The translations under genes and the position numbers were made by a program. The notes under the pieces were generated by a model. It was given only the letters and a program-made list of their open reading frames with translations. It searched no databases and was not told the DNA's origin. From JBGSKV01 sp041740975 (GTDB taxonomy: Bacteria > Bdellovibrionota_B > Oligoflexia > Oligoflexales > JALZUQ01), in NCBI GenBank assembly GCA_041740975.1, contig JBGSKV010000103.1, positions 1 through 31,499 of the forward strand: a stretch of 31,499 nt of DNA. Direction: 5' to 3'. This document shows, one piece after another, positions 24,371-31,499 of the stretch (position 1 is the stretch's first letter; the number at the start of each line of letters is the position of its first letter).

Positions 24371-24712
24371 TCATCGGATGATGCAAGTACAACCTGAGGA
24401 GTCGCAGTGACGAGATACAGAATATCCTACCAAACTCGCTGCCGCACAGTTAACCGAGCCATAGGTCCATGCCTTCAGAGCAAAAACAAACACTAAAGAA
24501 TACAACAGCCCTGAACCGCAGATGTACGCAATATGATGTTTCAACTGGCTTGAAGGTTTTTGAATTTTCACGAACAATAAAAAACCAAAAAACGCCGAAA
24601 CCCAGATCCCAATAAAAAAGTAGCCAGCGGCATATCCCCCTAAAATGGAAGCGCCAAAAACCAAGAAACCGATCAGCAATGCTAAAGCATTAAGTTTAAC
24701 CACCCTATTCAC
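24371..24712 (-). CDS. Small polytopic membrane protein of unknown function
   Basis: I place the start at GTG 24712 (MNRVVKLNALALL, 113 residues), which has AAGGGAG six bases upstream; the ATG at 24736 lies inside a TATAAT box and has no ribosome-binding site. There are three or four hydrophobic segments: LNALALLIGFLVFGASI, GYFFIGIWVSAFFGFLLFV, YICGSGLLYSLVFVFAL and a weaker one near SLVGYSV. The C-terminus carries Cys residues (HCDSSGCTCIIR). No family is recognised. It converges with the broken HNH gene at a 9-base gap. Its placement at the edge of the lipoprotein island may be incidental. Confidence 0.65.
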   Translation of the reverse strand: MNRVVKLNALALLIGFLVFGASILGGYAAGYFFIGIWVSAFFGFLLFVKIQKPSSQLKHHIAYICGSGLLYSLVFVFALKAWTYGSVNCAAASLVGYSVSRHCDSSGCTCIIR

Positions 24713-24734
24713 TCGTCTCTCCCTTAAAAAGGAC

Positions 24735-24769
24735 ATTATATCGTATCAACTGGGTTAGCCGCAGCTAAC
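24735..24769 (-). promoter_or_regulatory. TATAAT box and adjoining palindrome before the small membrane protein gene
   Basis: Minus-strand TATAAT occupies 24740-24735, 22 bases before the GTG at 24712. Just upstream GTTAGC (24754-24759) and GCTAAC (24764-24769) form a 6-base palindrome with a 4-base loop, spanning where a -35 contact region would be. No recognisable -35 hexamer is seen, so the palindrome may be an operator, or the end of the preceding transcript. Confidence 0.35.
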
Positions 24770-24797
24770 GTCAGAGTCGATTTACTTTTAGATTATG

Positions 24798-26006
24798 CTA
24801 ATTTGAGGAAGATGACGTGCTAAAAAAAACATCGTGAATATTACAACCTTTTTCCCCGCAAAACTTTGGCCCCCAAAACTTGGCTGAAAACGGGATAACG
24901 TTGTCAAATAGTAAGTTGCTGCTAATAAAATTGGTCGAGTATGTAAGTGAAATTTTACTGACTTCTCGATCCGCTAAAAATTCCAATTCAGATTTTTGAG
25001 AAATGCCATCCATATTGTGATCCGTCCAAAGGAGCAATTTACTAAACATTGCATCGGAGGAATCGATAATATTATCGAAGTTAGAGTCAAAGGTTTTTAA
25101 AGCGTCAAATCCATTTTCAAAAGTTGTATTTGAATTTGATGTTTGCGTGTGGTTACCAAAAAGCTCCCCTCCATGATCTATAATTCCATTTTGATTTCTA
25201 TCATAGGCAAGAAAGCTAGAAGTAGGCAAAATCCAGCCTGTTTGAGTTTTCACTCCATCACGATCTAAATCAAAGCTAACTTGTGACTTACTCGCACTTA
25301 GCGTTTCAAGGGAACCTTGTGAAGTTGAAAAATCAAGTACTAAGGGGCTAATGAGTTGGAAAGTGACGCTACATTCACGTCCAAATACGACACCGTCTGC
25401 AGTAGCAGAACGCAAAGTGACTTTAAGATCTGAAGCAAACGCATCACCTGCAGGTGACCAATCATTACCTTTCGTCACCAAAGACTGGAGTGGCAAAATA
25501 TACCCTCCGTCATTGGTCCGCTCAAGATTATGGGCGTCGTACATCTTCACAGGCATTTTAGTGTTTCCGGCTCCTGTGCTATTCGAAATACTTAAAATCC
25601 ATTTCGCTGCATTTCCACCAAATTTAATATTGTGGCTACTATCAATCTCTGTTCTAAAATGCTTCATCAGAATATTTCCACATTCGATCTGGTGCGCTTG
25701 CGGTCCACATTCCGTTTTATGATGGGCGCGCTTTATAAACGTACATCCACCTTCAATTGTCTTGTCTTGCGCAATCACAGTTTGTGGAATTTTTTGAATT
25801 GTCGATGTACCGATCGAAGTATGGTCTATATCTGACTCATTATCGTTTGCGAATGTATGATGGTGCTCGTTCTGGTTATCTTTGATTTCTGAAGCATGAG
25901 AATTAGATATAGGCTGAAATTCCACTTTATGAAAACCAGCCTGGCCGCAAGAAACAAGCGCTAGAGTTAGAAATGGAAAAAAAATAGAGCGTTGGACGCA
26001 AGCCAT
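24798..26006 (-). CDS. Lipoprotein with C-terminal EF-hand-like calcium-binding module
   Basis: I place the start at ATG 26006 (MACVQRSIFFPFLTLALVSC, GAGGA six bases upstream), giving 402 residues with lipobox LVSC and lipidation at C20. An acidic, His-rich linker (ENEHHHTF-like, residues 45-60) precedes a beta-rich region. The C-terminal 160 residues carry a strand block FDLDRDGVKTQTGW and three calcium loops: DRNQNGIIDHGGE, DSNFDNIIDSSD and DHNMDGISQKSE, then a Cys pair (FCGEKGC) near the end. The DxDGxxxxTGW...GxELFG pattern is known from RTX/hemolysin-associated calcium-binding proteins. It is a paralogue of the gene starting at 29762, which shares the whole C-terminal module. Likely surface-exposed; ligand unknown. 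Confidence 0.85.
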   Translation of the reverse strand: MACVQRSIFFPFLTLALVSCGQAGFHKVEFQPISNSHASEIKDNQNEHHHTFANDNESDIDHTSIGTSTIQKIPQTVIAQDKTIEGGCTFIKRAHHKTECGPQAHQIECGNILMKHFRTEIDSSHNIKFGGNAAKWILSISNSTGAGNTKMPVKMYDAHNLERTNDGGYILPLQSLVTKGNDWSPAGDAFASDLKVTLRSATADGVVFGRECSVTFQLISPLVLDFSTSQGSLETLSASKSQVSFDLDRDGVKTQTGWILPTSSFLAYDRNQNGIIDHGGELFGNHTQTSNSNTTFENGFDALKTFDSNFDNIIDSSDAMFSKLLLWTDHNMDGISQKSELEFLADREVSKISLTYSTNFISSNLLFDNVIPFSAKFWGPKFCGEKGCNIHDVFFSTSSSSN

Positions 26007-26149
26007 TGATAATCCTCTAAAAATCAATTTTATAAATTGTCTTGTGAATCTTATCGGCCGTTTGAGGTCCAATCATGAAATATCTGAATAACTTCCGGTT
26101 AAACAGTCATATATGGCCGTCATTCTAAAAGATCTAAAATGTACTGGAT

Positions 26150-26187
26150 GATATGCCCGGGCGCTCGTGATACTCGCTGGGCATATC
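26150..26187. terminator. Nine-base stem-loop past the stop of the CGTQAGNP lipoprotein gene
   Basis: GATATGCCC (26150-26158) and GGGCATATC (26179-26187) pair perfectly around 20 bases. The stem begins 5 bases beyond the stop at 26193 on the minus strand. It lacks a following T-run, so it may stabilise or process the mRNA end rather than terminate by itself. Confidence 0.45.
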
Positions 26188-26192
26188 CGAAT

Positions 26193-27203
26193 CTAATCGC
26201 AACGGACATCTACGTCGAAATCTACAGTCCCCAATGTGTCACTGGAGAGAATACCGATCGGCTCTAAACGAGCTAAAGCGGCGGTGAGTTGCGAGTTATT
26301 GAAAAGGGTTCCTGTTTCGACTTTGCGGCCATAGCACCAGCGAGGATCTCCCGGGGTGTAGGTTGGATCCCATAGATCGGGAGCCGCTTCGTCAAAGCCA
26401 TTGATAGAACAGAGCCCTGACTTGATGTAGGTGACAAACTCCCCTAGTCCAGCCGCATCCATTTTTCCGGTAAGGTAATGATCACCTTCGAAAACTGTCG
26501 GTCTCGTGGCGTACCAGTCGTTAACTGATGTGATCGTCACGTTTTTTTCAGCATCGACTTTACTAATGATGTGCTCGTTAAGGATTTCGCCATCAGTCGT
26601 TTGACCTGGAGGTGAGTCCCAAGCGGATTCCGTACGAAAATCCAAAATCGACTCGGTAGCGGTCTTGGTGAATTCAACCCGGCTTTTGCCGACGCGCGCA
26701 ATGAAATCTGACAGTGGGTCGGCACTGAAGTCCCTAGTCACGGCGATTTTACTGCCGTCTTGCGACCACTTCATATGCAGAAAAACTTTGTTTTTAAAGC
26801 ACATGGTCGTGGAGCGTTCGAAGTCGCCATCTTCAATAACTTCTATTTTTCCCGATATATTTCGGCCCGGACCTTTGTCGCGGAAATCACCCGCGGATCG
26901 AATTTTGTCCGTATCGCGGATGCGTTTGATAACTGCGTTGATGCCCCGCACGATTTGATGCGCCCGTCTCGCCTTACAGTGGAATAAAGACGTACAGTTG
27001 TCTTCACTTAAATTTAGGTCCGAATGCGCAAGCATCAGAGACGACTCGCCAACGACCGAACTTGGTACATCGTATTTGATATCGGGGATGACAATTTCGT
27101 CGCCGGGTTTTTTGGGATTTCCAGCTTGGGTACCGCATGCGGTCGCCAAAATGATGAAAAGGGTCATCGTTAGTTTAAGACTATAAAATTCCGCGAATCT
27201 CAT
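26193..27203 (-). CDS. Lipoprotein with CGTQAGNP start
   Basis: This 336-residue lipoprotein has lipobox-like ATAC with C23, followed by GTQAGNPKKPGDE. The CGTxxGNP opening is one I associate with Bdellovibrio and Oligoflexia lipoproteins. The mature part is mixed alpha/beta: a helical stretch with a Cys pair (NCTSLFHCKARRAHQIVRGI), then beta strands (SGKIEVIEDGDFERSTTMCF, KVFLHMKWSQDGSKIAVTRDF), and a C-terminal region with CSING and WCYGRK. No enzyme motif is seen. It begins 8 bases after the TIGR02147 gene's stop, so the two form an operon, and a role as the target or partner of that protein is plausible. A 9-base stem-loop follows it. Confidence 0.8.
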   Translation of the reverse strand: MRFAEFYSLKLTMTLFIILATACGTQAGNPKKPGDEIVIPDIKYDVPSSVVGESSLMLAHSDLNLSEDNCTSLFHCKARRAHQIVRGINAVIKRIRDTDKIRSAGDFRDKGPGRNISGKIEVIEDGDFERSTTMCFKNKVFLHMKWSQDGSKIAVTRDFSADPLSDFIARVGKSRVEFTKTATESILDFRTESAWDSPPGQTTDGEILNEHIISKVDAEKNVTITSVNDWYATRPTVFEGDHYLTGKMDAAGLGEFVTYIKSGLCSINGFDEAAPDLWDPTYTPGDPRWCYGRKVETGTLFNNSQLTAALARLEPIGILSSDTLGTVDFDVDVRCD

Positions 27204-27211
27204 AGCGTATG

Positions 27212-28111
27212 TTACCCCTCTTTGGTAAATGGAAAAAGCTGAATATTTAACTGATACACTTCGTCATTTTCTTTGGTGATGCGATCAATAGCCATAGCTT
27301 CCGCGACCCACTGTTGTATGCGCTCTTTTAAGATTGGCACGTAGTGTTTTGGTATGCCAATGGTAGCGGCCTGAATATCTCGTCGGTGCTCTTCTATACG
27401 AGTCATAGATTCCTTAGCCATTTCCATCATTTTTTGGTGATAAAGAACGATGTCTATGTGGTCAACTTCCCTACCCGTGCTGATTTGAACTCCCGTACCG
27501 AGGTAGGTTTCGCTTGCAGTTTGCTTGATGAAGCCAAGGTCAGACAGAAGTTGTAAGCTTTTCTTGATTTCGTCTAACCGAAGCGGAAACGATAGCCGAT
27601 TTTGAATTTCCTCGGCGCTCACCGGCTTTGATTGGCATTCGATAAGCTCTCTGATGACAGGATTGAACCATGCGCTAAAGTAGCCAATCAGTTTTTTATC
27701 CAGTTTTTTTGCAAGTTTTTGTGTTCGTGTCTTCATAAGATCTGCAAATGCGGCATCTCTTTCGGATGCATCTTTGGCTTGTTCGTAGGTAGCCAGTTGA
27801 AGCCAATATTTTTTTGCAAAGCCCGTCATTTTGAGAGCTGAGGCTACTTTTTCCGCGGCTTTCACCGAGAAGGGCCTCTCCCCTATCAGTACAAGTCGGA
27901 GGACATTTGTGTGACCAAAGCCAAGGTCTTCCGCAAACACCAGATAAGAATATTTCAGTCGACTCTTTCCTGCTTGCGGGCTTTTGTTGAAGTCTTTTAT
28001 TAAGGTCTGACTTGTTTTATAAAGTTGTGCCAAATAGTCTTTACAGCTCAAAAACTCAGTCAAACTGAGCTGCTCAGATGCTTGCAATGTAAATTTAAAT
28101 GTAGCTGTCAT
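27212..28111 (-). CDS. TIGR02147/DUF4423 family protein, putative regulator
   Basis: This 299-residue protein fits TIGR02147 (DUF4423), a family expanded in Fibrobacter and Bdellovibrionota. The N-terminal part has YLAQLYKTSQ and the family pattern FGHTNVLRLVLIGERPFSVKAAEKVASAL, an HTH-like region. A middle segment resembles a winged helix (SAEEIQNRLSFPLRLDEIKKSLQLLSDLGFIKQ), followed by the DUF4423 core with IVLYHQKMMEMAKESM and the ending VYQLNIQLFPFTK. It is probably a DNA-binding regulator, though the family has little experimental support. GGAGG and AGGAA precede the ATG. It is transcribed with the CGTQAGNP lipoprotein and diverges from a lipoprotein gene across 329 bases that hold a large palindrome. 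Confidence 0.85.
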   Translation of the reverse strand: MTATFKFTLQASEQLSLTEFLSCKDYLAQLYKTSQTLIKDFNKSPQAGKSRLKYSYLVFAEDLGFGHTNVLRLVLIGERPFSVKAAEKVASALKMTGFAKKYWLQLATYEQAKDASERDAAFADLMKTRTQKLAKKLDKKLIGYFSAWFNPVIRELIECQSKPVSAEEIQNRLSFPLRLDEIKKSLQLLSDLGFIKQTASETYLGTGVQISTGREVDHIDIVLYHQKMMEMAKESMTRIEEHRRDIQAATIGIPKHYVPILKERIQQWVAEAMAIDRITKENDEVYQLNIQLFPFTKEG

Positions 28112-28440
28112 ATTTTCGCCGTTCCTCGCCTCCTCTACTCTGAAAAGAGGCTTCTACTTACTGTAGCTCATCGGCACATCTGAATTTGAATTGAGTTTTT
28201 TAATAGAATTCTATATATTTTAGATACTTATATAAGACTTCTACAATGATAGCATTTTTTTTTGCATCTTATCGGATAAAAAGATGCAAATTTAATGCTA
28301 TTTGTTTTCCATATATAATGTAATATTCTATAATAATTGCTTTAAATTTATTTATTAAAGTGCAACTAAAAATGACCGATAAGTGTTTTATAGTCGGAAT
28401 GGTTAGCCGACAAATCACCACCCTGAGATAGGAGACGTTT
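28112..28440. promoter_or_regulatory. AT-rich divergent regulatory region
   Basis: This 329-base gap separates the TIGR02147 gene (-) from the lipoprotein gene at 28441 (+). It contains no open frame of note. It has a large palindrome (28250-28300), the octamer CCGATAAG at 28376-28383, a TATAGT at 28389-28394 that could be a -10 for the plus-strand gene, and a GTCGG/CCGAC hairpin (28393-28411) just upstream of the ribosome-binding site AGGAG. The composition is noticeably more A/T-rich than the flanking genes. Confidence 0.55.
28250..28300. repeat. Two-stage palindrome in the divergent promoter region
   Basis: The inner arms TTTGCATCTT (28261-28270) and AAGATGCAAA (28281-28290) are a perfect 10-base inverted repeat around a 10-base loop. 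Outer arms TAGCATT (28250-28256) and AATGCTA (28294-28300) add seven more pairs, with a small T-only internal loop. The inner edge of the loop itself contains TTATCGGATAA, an imperfect 11-base palindrome. It lies between divergent genes, so a terminator role is unlikely; an operator or RNA/DNA cruciform element is more plausible. Confidence 0.6.
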
Positions 28441-29583
28441 ATGAAGTCCAGCATGAAATTGAAAAGTGTATTTTGGGGCCTCGTTGCTTTGTCGCTAACA
28501 AGTTGCGGAAAAGAATCCAGTCGCCCAGATAGCGGCAATGATTTTTTTGGCTCAACATTTGGCTTAGCCGAACCCGCCACCATCGAACAAACAATGGCCG
28601 ACGATGAACTTGCCACTGAAGAAATCAACGCCCATGTAGAGTCAGCTGTGGATGGTCTTGAAGGTGATATGGAAACCGCTGATGGTGCGTCACTTATGTT
28701 GAGCGCTGAAGGAAAGGGTCGATTTATTCGATTCCGCAAATGCACAGAGGAAGGCGACAATGCAGTTGTACGCGTGGCTCATGGCTTATCTTTCGAAGTT
28801 ACCCGTGACTTGCCCAACACAAAAGTGACTCAAAGTTTAAAGTCAGTTCACAAACGCACGCACACTTGGAGCAAAGAAGGCTCTGCGGTGGAATGTCATG
28901 AAGGCGGCAAATATCCTGTCGTAAACTTCGCAAATTTGGCCGATATGCAGCTGGATATGAACTTCGATCGCAAACACGTGCGCTCTGGAGAGATCCTCCT
29001 TAAAAAATCGGGCGTGACGTTAAGTCGTAGCATTCGAGTCGAGGCTTCGGGCACACGCTCAATTCACTTCGATAGCGTAACTGATGCGGGCGATAATAAA
29101 GTGATTTCCAAGACTATGACCATGGAAGTTGTTGCTAAGGCCGAAGCTAAAAATATCAAAGGTAAATTTCGCCTCTTGGAACGCAATGTCGAAATCAACG
29201 ATGAAAACCCTTTCGAAGTTGACGTTGAGCGCGACGCGAGCGATTTGTCGATTCAATCTCGCACAATTAAATCAGGTCGGGTTATTGCTACCGGTAAAGA
29301 AGGCGGACGCATTGAAGTCGATTTCGTAAACGTCAAATACCTACCAACTGAAGGTTGTATGCCGGTCTCAGGTACGATCAATGGTTCATTCTACAAACCA
29401 GAATCTACGACCGCTGACCGCACGTTTACAATTTCATTCAGCGGCACGGACGCCGAAGTTGCTTACGGTGACGGCAAAAAACGCAGCTTTGCTCCTCGAG
29501 GATGCTGGCTAGATCGACCAAGAGATGCGGGTTCCATTTCTGATGAAAGTAGCGAAGAAGCGGTTGAAACCGAAATTCAATAA
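28441..29583 (+). CDS. Lipoprotein of unknown function
   Basis: These 380 residues open with a lipoprotein signal (lipobox LTSC, lipidation at C22). An acidic segment follows (EQTMADDELATEEINAHVES), then a long beta-rich domain with regular strand-turn patterns (SGEILLKKSGVTLSRSIRVEASG, GDNKVISKTMTMEVVAK, GGRIEVDFVNVKYL) and Cys residues near 101, 152, 305 and 349 that could form two disulfides. Its C-terminus is acidic (DESSEEAVETEIQ). No family recognised. AGGAG lies six bases before the ATG and a strong terminator follows. It may respond to the TIGR02147 protein across the shared promoter region. Confidence 0.8.
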   Translation: MKSSMKLKSVFWGLVALSLTSCGKESSRPDSGNDFFGSTFGLAEPATIEQTMADDELATEEINAHVESAVDGLEGDMETADGASLMLSAEGKGRFIRFRKCTEEGDNAVVRVAHGLSFEVTRDLPNTKVTQSLKSVHKRTHTWSKEGSAVECHEGGKYPVVNFANLADMQLDMNFDRKHVRSGEILLKKSGVTLSRSIRVEASGTRSIHFDSVTDAGDNKVISKTMTMEVVAKAEAKNIKGKFRLLERNVEINDENPFEVDVERDASDLSIQSRTIKSGRVIATGKEGGRIEVDFVNVKYLPTEGCMPVSGTINGSFYKPESTTADRTFTISFSGTDAEVAYGDGKKRSFAPRGCWLDRPRDAGSISDESSEEAVETEIQ

Positions 29584-29604
29584 GTGAAATCAGTACTCAC
29601 AACG

Positions 29605-29635
29605 CCCCAGCCCTAGCTGGGGTTTTGTCTTTTTG
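29605..29635 (+). terminator. Strong intrinsic terminator after the lipoprotein gene
   Basis: CCCCAGC (29605-29611) and GCTGGGG (29616-29622) form a perfect 7-base stem around CCTA, followed by TTTTGTCTTTTT. It ends transcription 22 bases past the stop at 29583. Confidence 0.85.
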
Positions 29636-29693
29636 TCTCCTACCTCGTCTTATCCCCCTGATTCGATAACACTAAAACTTCATAATTTTTCAC

Positions 29694-29722
29694 TTAAGCG
29701 ATAAGTCTAAAAACCCGATAAT
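29694..29722 (+). promoter_or_regulatory. Candidate promoter of the final lipoprotein gene
   Basis: TTAAGC (29694-29699) and GATAAT (29717-29722) are 17 bases apart, the -10 a five of six match and the -35 weak. Initiation near 29729 gives a leader of about 33 bases with GGGGGA (29748-29753) ahead of the TTG start. CGATAA occurs three times in the preceding 60 bases. Confidence 0.35.
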
Positions 29723-29761
29723 CTGTTACCTATACTCAAAAATTCTCGGGGGAAACAACGT

Positions 29762-31499
29762 TTGCAAAAGTTCCTGCTTATACGCAGCATTCTCATAGTT
29801 TTGCCTATCGTTTCTTTGCTAGCCGGATGCAAGCAGCCCGGAGTTTCCTTACCTGGCTCCATCACCCCTTACAGGCATCACGAATTAGGCGAGCTTCCCA
29901 CTCTCCCCAATCGCAAAACAATTGCAAACGGCCAGGTCGTTTCCATGATCCAGTCTTCCGGTCAAATTGTTCCTGGTCTGATTAAAGTTGAAACGCCCAT
30001 GTCTGTTGGTGATCCCAATGGACCTGATCGAATTTGTATGCTTCGTGTTGGAACGGCCGTAAATATTTCCGCGCTCGTCCGAACGACAGAGGGCGAAAAC
30101 CTAGCTATCGTCCGCATCCTTGATCCCTGCGTGAAAAAAGGCGAAACCACCGCTGCAGGAGGTGTCTTTGAAGGCTATGTGCGTCTCGAAGATATCACCT
30201 TAGAAGGCGTTGAAGAACAATCCCAACCACGTATTCCTCAAGGCTCCGATCCAAAGCCGGCACCCCTAGAAACCTACAAAATCATTGCCACGAATGCATT
30301 TATTAAAAAAGCCGTGCAAGAAGAAAATATTGGCGGAGCTGTCACTCCAACCGCACCTGCTGGGCAAGTCATCGATGCAACTAACAAGAATATCGCCGAA
30401 ATCAAGAGCCTGATCATTGCTGACTACAATGGAAAGCGCGGTGACACCATTCAATACAATCAAAAAGGATGTTTAGGAGTCATGCAAGTTGGCGGGACAA
30501 GCCTCCAAAGCAAATGCGATTCAAGTATACGACCTACGTCCCCCAATCAAATTCTTCCCTGCAATGCCAGCGGCGATGGCTTTCGAGGGGGCGGACATCC
30601 GATGTCCCTCGCCGTTTTCGGAAGAGCAGCCGGGTGGAAGGTCACCCCATTGCTGGGAGCCGATCCAAATTCTCATTATCGTGACGACGATCTGAAAGGT
30701 AGCCAAGTCATGTGTTTTGGCGATCCGTCTTGCAAAGAACGCAATAAGCCGACGGGGATGTCGTCAAGAACCTTCAATTCCACAACCGTCGCAGCAAATG
30801 AAAATGGTTTATCGTTTATACCTTGGAAGGACATAGTGGTAGCGCCAAACAACTGGAGTGGTGGCACCAACCGAGGCGCCAGTCGAGCTCGCTTTCTTGT
30901 GCAAGGTGTTGCATCAGGCGGAAGCAGTGTCGGAAACCGTTGCGTCCACGAATTCAGTATTATCAGCCCTATCGTCTTAGATCTGAGTATCAGTCAAAAA
31001 CCCGTTCGAACTCTCGATGGACTTGGACAGAAAGTGCGATTTGATTTAGACGCCGACGGCGCGAAGGATTATGCGGGTTGGATTTATCCAAATATGGGCC
31101 TATTAGCAATGGACCGCAATGGTAACGGCAAAATTGATGATGGCAGTGAACTGTTTGGTGAGCACACCGATAAGAAATCGTACGAAAATGGTTACGAGGC
31201 GCTAAAAACATTAGATTCTGACGGCAATAAATTCATCGATCATCGAGACGCCGACTTCAGCAAACTTCAAGTTTGGGTCGATAAGAATATGGATGGTCAG
31301 ACTCAAAAAGGCGAACTCAATTCGCTCAGTTTCCATGGCATCACGAAAATCAGCGTCGACTACGTCGCACTTGCACCTGACCCAAACCAGTTGAATCTAG
31401 TCAAATTTCAAGCCAAATATTTTGGTCCCGAACACTGCACAAAAACCGGCTGCAGCAGCTACGATATTTTCTTTGGCGTTGAGTCCACCGTGACGTCAA
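29762..31499 (+). CDS. Lipoprotein with EF-hand-like calcium-binding module (runs off the window)
   Basis: The frame opens at TTG 29762 (MQKFLLIRSILIVLPIVSLLAGC) with lipobox LAGC, lipidation at C23, and GGGGGA eight bases upstream. It continues without a stop to the window end, so 579 codons are visible and the C-terminus is missing. A first region with Cys and Gly/Ser-rich strands is followed by FDLDADGAKDYAGW and the calcium loops DRNGNGKIDDGSE, DSDGNKFIDHRD and DKNMDGQTQKGE, then a Cys pair near CTKTGC and GVESTVTS. The module aligns along its length with the C-terminus of the gene ending at 24798. The two are paralogues at opposite ends of the lipoprotein island. The N-terminal halves are far less alike. 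Confidence 0.85.
   Translation, partial: MQKFLLIRSILIVLPIVSLLAGCKQPGVSLPGSITPYRHHELGELPTLPNRKTIANGQVVSMIQSSGQIVPGLIKVETPMSVGDPNGPDRICMLRVGTAVNISALVRTTEGENLAIVRILDPCVKKGETTAAGGVFEGYVRLEDITLEGVEEQSQPRIPQGSDPKPAPLETYKIIATNAFIKKAVQEENIGGAVTPTAPAGQVIDATNKNIAEIKSLIIADYNGKRGDTIQYNQKGCLGVMQVGGTSLQSKCDSSIRPTSPNQILPCNASGDGFRGGGHPMSLAVFGRAAGWKVTPLLGADPNSHYRDDDLKGSQVMCFGDPSCKERNKPTGMSSRTFNSTTVAANENGLSFIPWKDIVVAPNNWSGGTNRGASRARFLVQGVASGGSSVGNRCVHEFSIISPIVLDLSISQKPVRTLDGLGQKVRFDLDADGAKDYAGWIYPNMGLLAMDRNGNGKIDDGSELFGEHTDKKSYENGYEALKTLDSDGNKFIDHRDADFSKLQVWVDKNMDGQTQKGELNSLSFHGITKISVDYVALAPDPNQLNLVKFQAKYFGPEHCTKTGCSSYDIFFGVESTVTS

Noticed and set aside
24713..24736. ATG at 24736 as start of the small membrane protein
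   Set aside because: It overlaps a TATAAT box and lacks a ribosome-binding site, whereas GTG at 24712 follows AAGGGAG.
1..31499. tRNA, rRNA or CRISPR features
   Set aside because: No cloverleaf, rRNA-like stretch or regularly spaced direct repeats were noticed on reading; a tRNAscan or CRISPR finder run would settle this.

Overview
The window looks like chromosome from a Bdellovibrionota-type bacterium (Bdellovibrio/Oligoflexia relatives). This is inferred from gene content, not from any search. The indications are a mitochondrial/spd-type EF-G, a TIGR02147/DUF4423 protein beside a lipoprotein with the CGTxxGNP start common in that phylum, an HNH nuclease of a type frequent in Bdellovibrio, AgmX/PglI C-terminal domain proteins, and many lipoproteins and minor pilins. 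No rRNA, tRNA, insertion sequence or CRISPR array was seen.

Layout. 1-3.7 kb: a membrane-anchored HEAT-like protein (-) diverges from fusA (+), which is followed by a receiver-only response regulator. 3.7-9.0 kb: a prepilin-like gene with a structured leader (+) faces a FAD-dependent dehydrogenase. Behind that lies a compact (-) run: exported DUF4412-like protein, second prepilin, subtilisin-like protease. 9.2-12.6 kb: an FmdB-type zinc ribbon gene (-), then the housekeeping run accA-aroA-cmk (+), joined by identical one-base TAGTG stop/start overlaps and followed by a nested hairpin element. 12.7-15.8 kb: an exported protein of unknown function, an HTH plus coiled-coil protein, and a small AgmX/PglI-like protein whose ribosome-binding site comes from a dispersed palindromic repeat. 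15.8-17.7 kb: purH (-) and a small acidic protein (+).

17.7-24.4 kb is more accessory. It holds a 1175-residue lipoprotein in which a sugar-binding-like plus zinc-metallopeptidase unit appears twice, with the second catalytic site lost. A tyrosine recombinase, a second AgmX/PglI-type protein and an HNH nuclease gene broken by a 20-bp duplication follow. 24.4-31.5 kb is a surface-lipoprotein island with a small membrane protein, four lipoprotein genes and a TIGR02147 protein. Two of the lipoproteins are paralogues ending in the same three-loop calcium-binding module; the last one runs off the window.

The core genes serve translation (EF-G), fatty acid, aromatic, pyrimidine and purine synthesis. 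The rest is mostly cell-envelope material (pilins, secreted or lipid-anchored peptidases, calcium-binding lipoproteins) that would suit a predatory or surface-active life, but its functions are inferred only from domains.
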